From NCBI GenBank assembly GCA_947631285.1, contig CANRKS010000001.1, forward strand, positions 1 through 60,146: a DNA stretch of 60,146 nucleotides, in the 5' to 3' direction. Source of the DNA: an uncultured Bacilli bacterium. GTDB lineage: Bacteria; Bacillota_I; Bacilli_A; RF39; UBA660. How positions within the stretch are numbered: the first letter of the stretch is position 1; every line of letters begins with the position of its first letter. Below, piece after piece: positions 59,901-60,146 of this stretch. Made by a program: the position numbers and the translations under genes. A model generated the notes under the pieces. The model was not told the origin of the DNA. It saw only the letters and a program-made list of their open reading frames with translations, and did not search any database.

Positions 59901-60058
59901 ATTATGATAGTGAAGAATTTAAAGATATAATTTTAAAATATAAAGAGTATATTCAAAATGAAACTTTAGCCGTTGAAATTAAAGAAGAACATTTAGAAAA
60001 AGAAGAAGTAAATGTTAATGGTATTAAAGTTTTAGTTAATATTGAAAAGGTAAAATAG
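56990..60058 (+). CDS. ileS: isoleucyl-tRNA synthetase, type-2-like with GXHH signature
   Basis: 1022 residues, TTG start after AAGGAAGGTG. Charges tRNA-Ile. The catalytic region has DGPATANGMPGLHHMLA, where the class I signature HXGH is replaced by GLHH (56-59). The second signature is KMHKSKGN (from 589). Editing domain CP1 carries the conserved VWTTTPWTL and the GTGIVHIAP block. Zn-site-like cysteines occur (CPRCGTG, CWRCKSP, CPKCGKEM). GWDTHGLPVE and GWFYSLL match type-2 enzymes. Expression is controlled by an Ile T-box. The GXHH form of type-2 IleRS is known for very high mupirocin tolerance. Confidence 0.95.
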   Translation: MKKFESLDSREVSKVEEAIRERWIKDNILDRCIKNRDNDPYWVFYDGPATANGMPGLHHMLAKFLKDTFCKYKTMQGYKVLRKIGWDTHGLPVEVQVEKNLGFSSKGDIENYGIEKFNKECRQAVWENEKAFADLTNKMGQFIDLDDPYITYKDDYIETEWWILKKFFEAGLFYEGSKILPYCPRCGTGLASHEVAQGYKEVSVETVIVPMKKKDEDAYFLVWTTTPWTLLANVAICVNPKEEYVKVLSKGYKFIIAKSLANKVLGDDYEVLETYKGKDLEYSEYEQLIPILKVNKKAFFVTCDEYVTMEDGTGIVHIAPAYGADDATVGKNYNLPYLNPVGEDGCYTEGPWKGMLVFDADAEVIKYLKENDKLFRKQKMVHNYPHCWRCKSPLIYYSKPSFYLEITKLKDKIIENNNKINWYPSYVGEKRFGNWLENLNDWAISRSRYWGTPLPLWRCSCGYDEMIGSRKELVERAIEKIDETIELHRPYVDDIHLLCPKCGKEMSRCKDVIDCWFDSGSMPFAQYHYPFENEELFMSQFPADFICEGIDQTRGWFYSLLVISTFIKGVSPYKNVLVNELLLDKNGQKMHKSKGNAIEPFTIMEKYGADTVRWYLPYVSPVWTPLKFDEDGLKEVYSKFFNPLKNTYNFFSMYATTDQIDIEKCHINISDREEIDKWLLSKYNSMLKEVTNGYEEYDLNKVVRIITNFVSEDLSNWYIRRCRNRFWGSELDNSKKAVYGTTYEVLLGLSKIIAPIVPYISEEIYTHLTSNYSVHLEDFPKYDEDLIDKALEEKMDLVRNIISMGRMVREDAKIKVRTPLKEAIIEVKVYDKIADLVPLILEELNVKEIIPETQLSKYMNISLKPNYKEVGKIFGSKIKEYEEFLQNTSLDELNKETVKFNDTLITKDMYEVKISSKEGFNVGVMDNLFIILNTNLTEDLIWEGHAREFISKIQNMRKSMGLDVSDRIVIYYDSEEFKDIILKYKEYIQNETLAVEIKEEHLEKEEVNVNGIKVLVNIEKVK

Positions 60059-60097
60059 AAGGAAAAACCCGAGACTGCTGAAAAAGTAGTTAAAATT

Positions 60098-60139
60098 AAA
60101 ACTGATATTTAGAATTAATTTCTAGTTATCAGTTTTTTT
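60098..60139 (+). terminator. intrinsic terminator after ileS
   Basis: AAAACTGATA / TATCAGTTTT stem around a roughly 19 nt loop, then a T-run. Confidence 0.75.
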
Positions 60140-60146
60140 ATGATTT

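Noticed and set aside
1..60146. CRISPR array, tRNA/rRNA genes, insertion sequence or prophage
   Set aside because: No spaced direct repeats, no cloverleaf or rRNA-like segment, and no transposase, integrase or phage structural motif was found on either strand by eye.

Overview
The window is very AT-rich bacterial DNA with short intergenic gaps, hairpin-plus-T-run terminators, TTGACA/TATAAT-type promoters and GGAGG-type ribosome binding sites. Tryptophan is encoded by TGG and TGA is used as a stop, so this is the standard bacterial code and not the Mycoplasma code. The gene content points to an endospore-forming, walled member of the Bacillota: dacB-spmA-spmB, yunB, a YutH/CotS-like protein, spoVIF and a gerA-type germinant receptor operon, together with uppP, murI and a teichoic-acid-like glycan locus. 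My inference is an uncultured gut-type Bacilli lineage (RF39 or relatives). The sequence alone does not prove this. No rRNA, tRNA, CRISPR array, transposase, integrase or phage gene was seen.

Layout. 1-3.3 kb: a promoter drives four small pilin-like membrane proteins (two paralogous pairs) and a TadZ/CpaE-like MinD-family protein, followed by a separately promoted two-helix membrane protein resembling TrbC/VirB2-type pilins. This looks like part of a surface-filament or secretion locus. 3.3-18.5 kb: ordinary chromosome, with trmB, YtxG/YtxH-like stress proteins, dacB-spmA-spmB-rluB, a ferredoxin, yunB, yutD, a YutH-like protein, a YutI-like Fe-S carrier, a YugI-like S1 protein, uppP and several unknown lipoproteins or membrane proteins. 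18.6-21.9 kb: a secreted SH3b/N-acetylglucosaminidase ending in a duplicated dockerin, directly followed by a membrane-anchored cohesin-like protein. This two-gene unit could place a wall hydrolase on a protein scaffold at the cell surface. 22.0-39.1 kb: a surface-polysaccharide locus with TagO/WecA, a fused Wzy/ligase-like + TagA (GT26) protein, TagGH, several glycosyltransferases, two FAD oxidoreductases, a GT-C-like membrane protein and UDP-GlcNAc 2-epimerase. 39.1-44.8 kb: spoVIF, two unknown proteins and a 1312-residue cysteine-rich secreted protein. 44.8-48.3 kb: gerAA-gerAC-gerAB on the minus strand. 48.4-60.1 kb: unknown helical proteins, rlmCD, murI, deoD, an atypical phosphohexomutase, and a T-box-regulated type-2-like isoleucyl-tRNA synthetase carrying the swapped GXHH signature.

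How the genes work together. The TagO/TagA/MnaA set would make a GlcNAc-ManNAc linkage unit on undecaprenyl phosphate, the glycosyltransferases would extend it, TagGH would export it, and UppP would recycle the carrier. MurI and DacB act on peptidoglycan. The cohesin/dockerin pair would localise wall hydrolysis. The sporulation genes cover cortex and coat maturation and germination. The most unusual items are the cohesin/dockerin autolysin pair, the pilin-like cassette, the polymerase/GT26 fusion and the GXHH IleRS.
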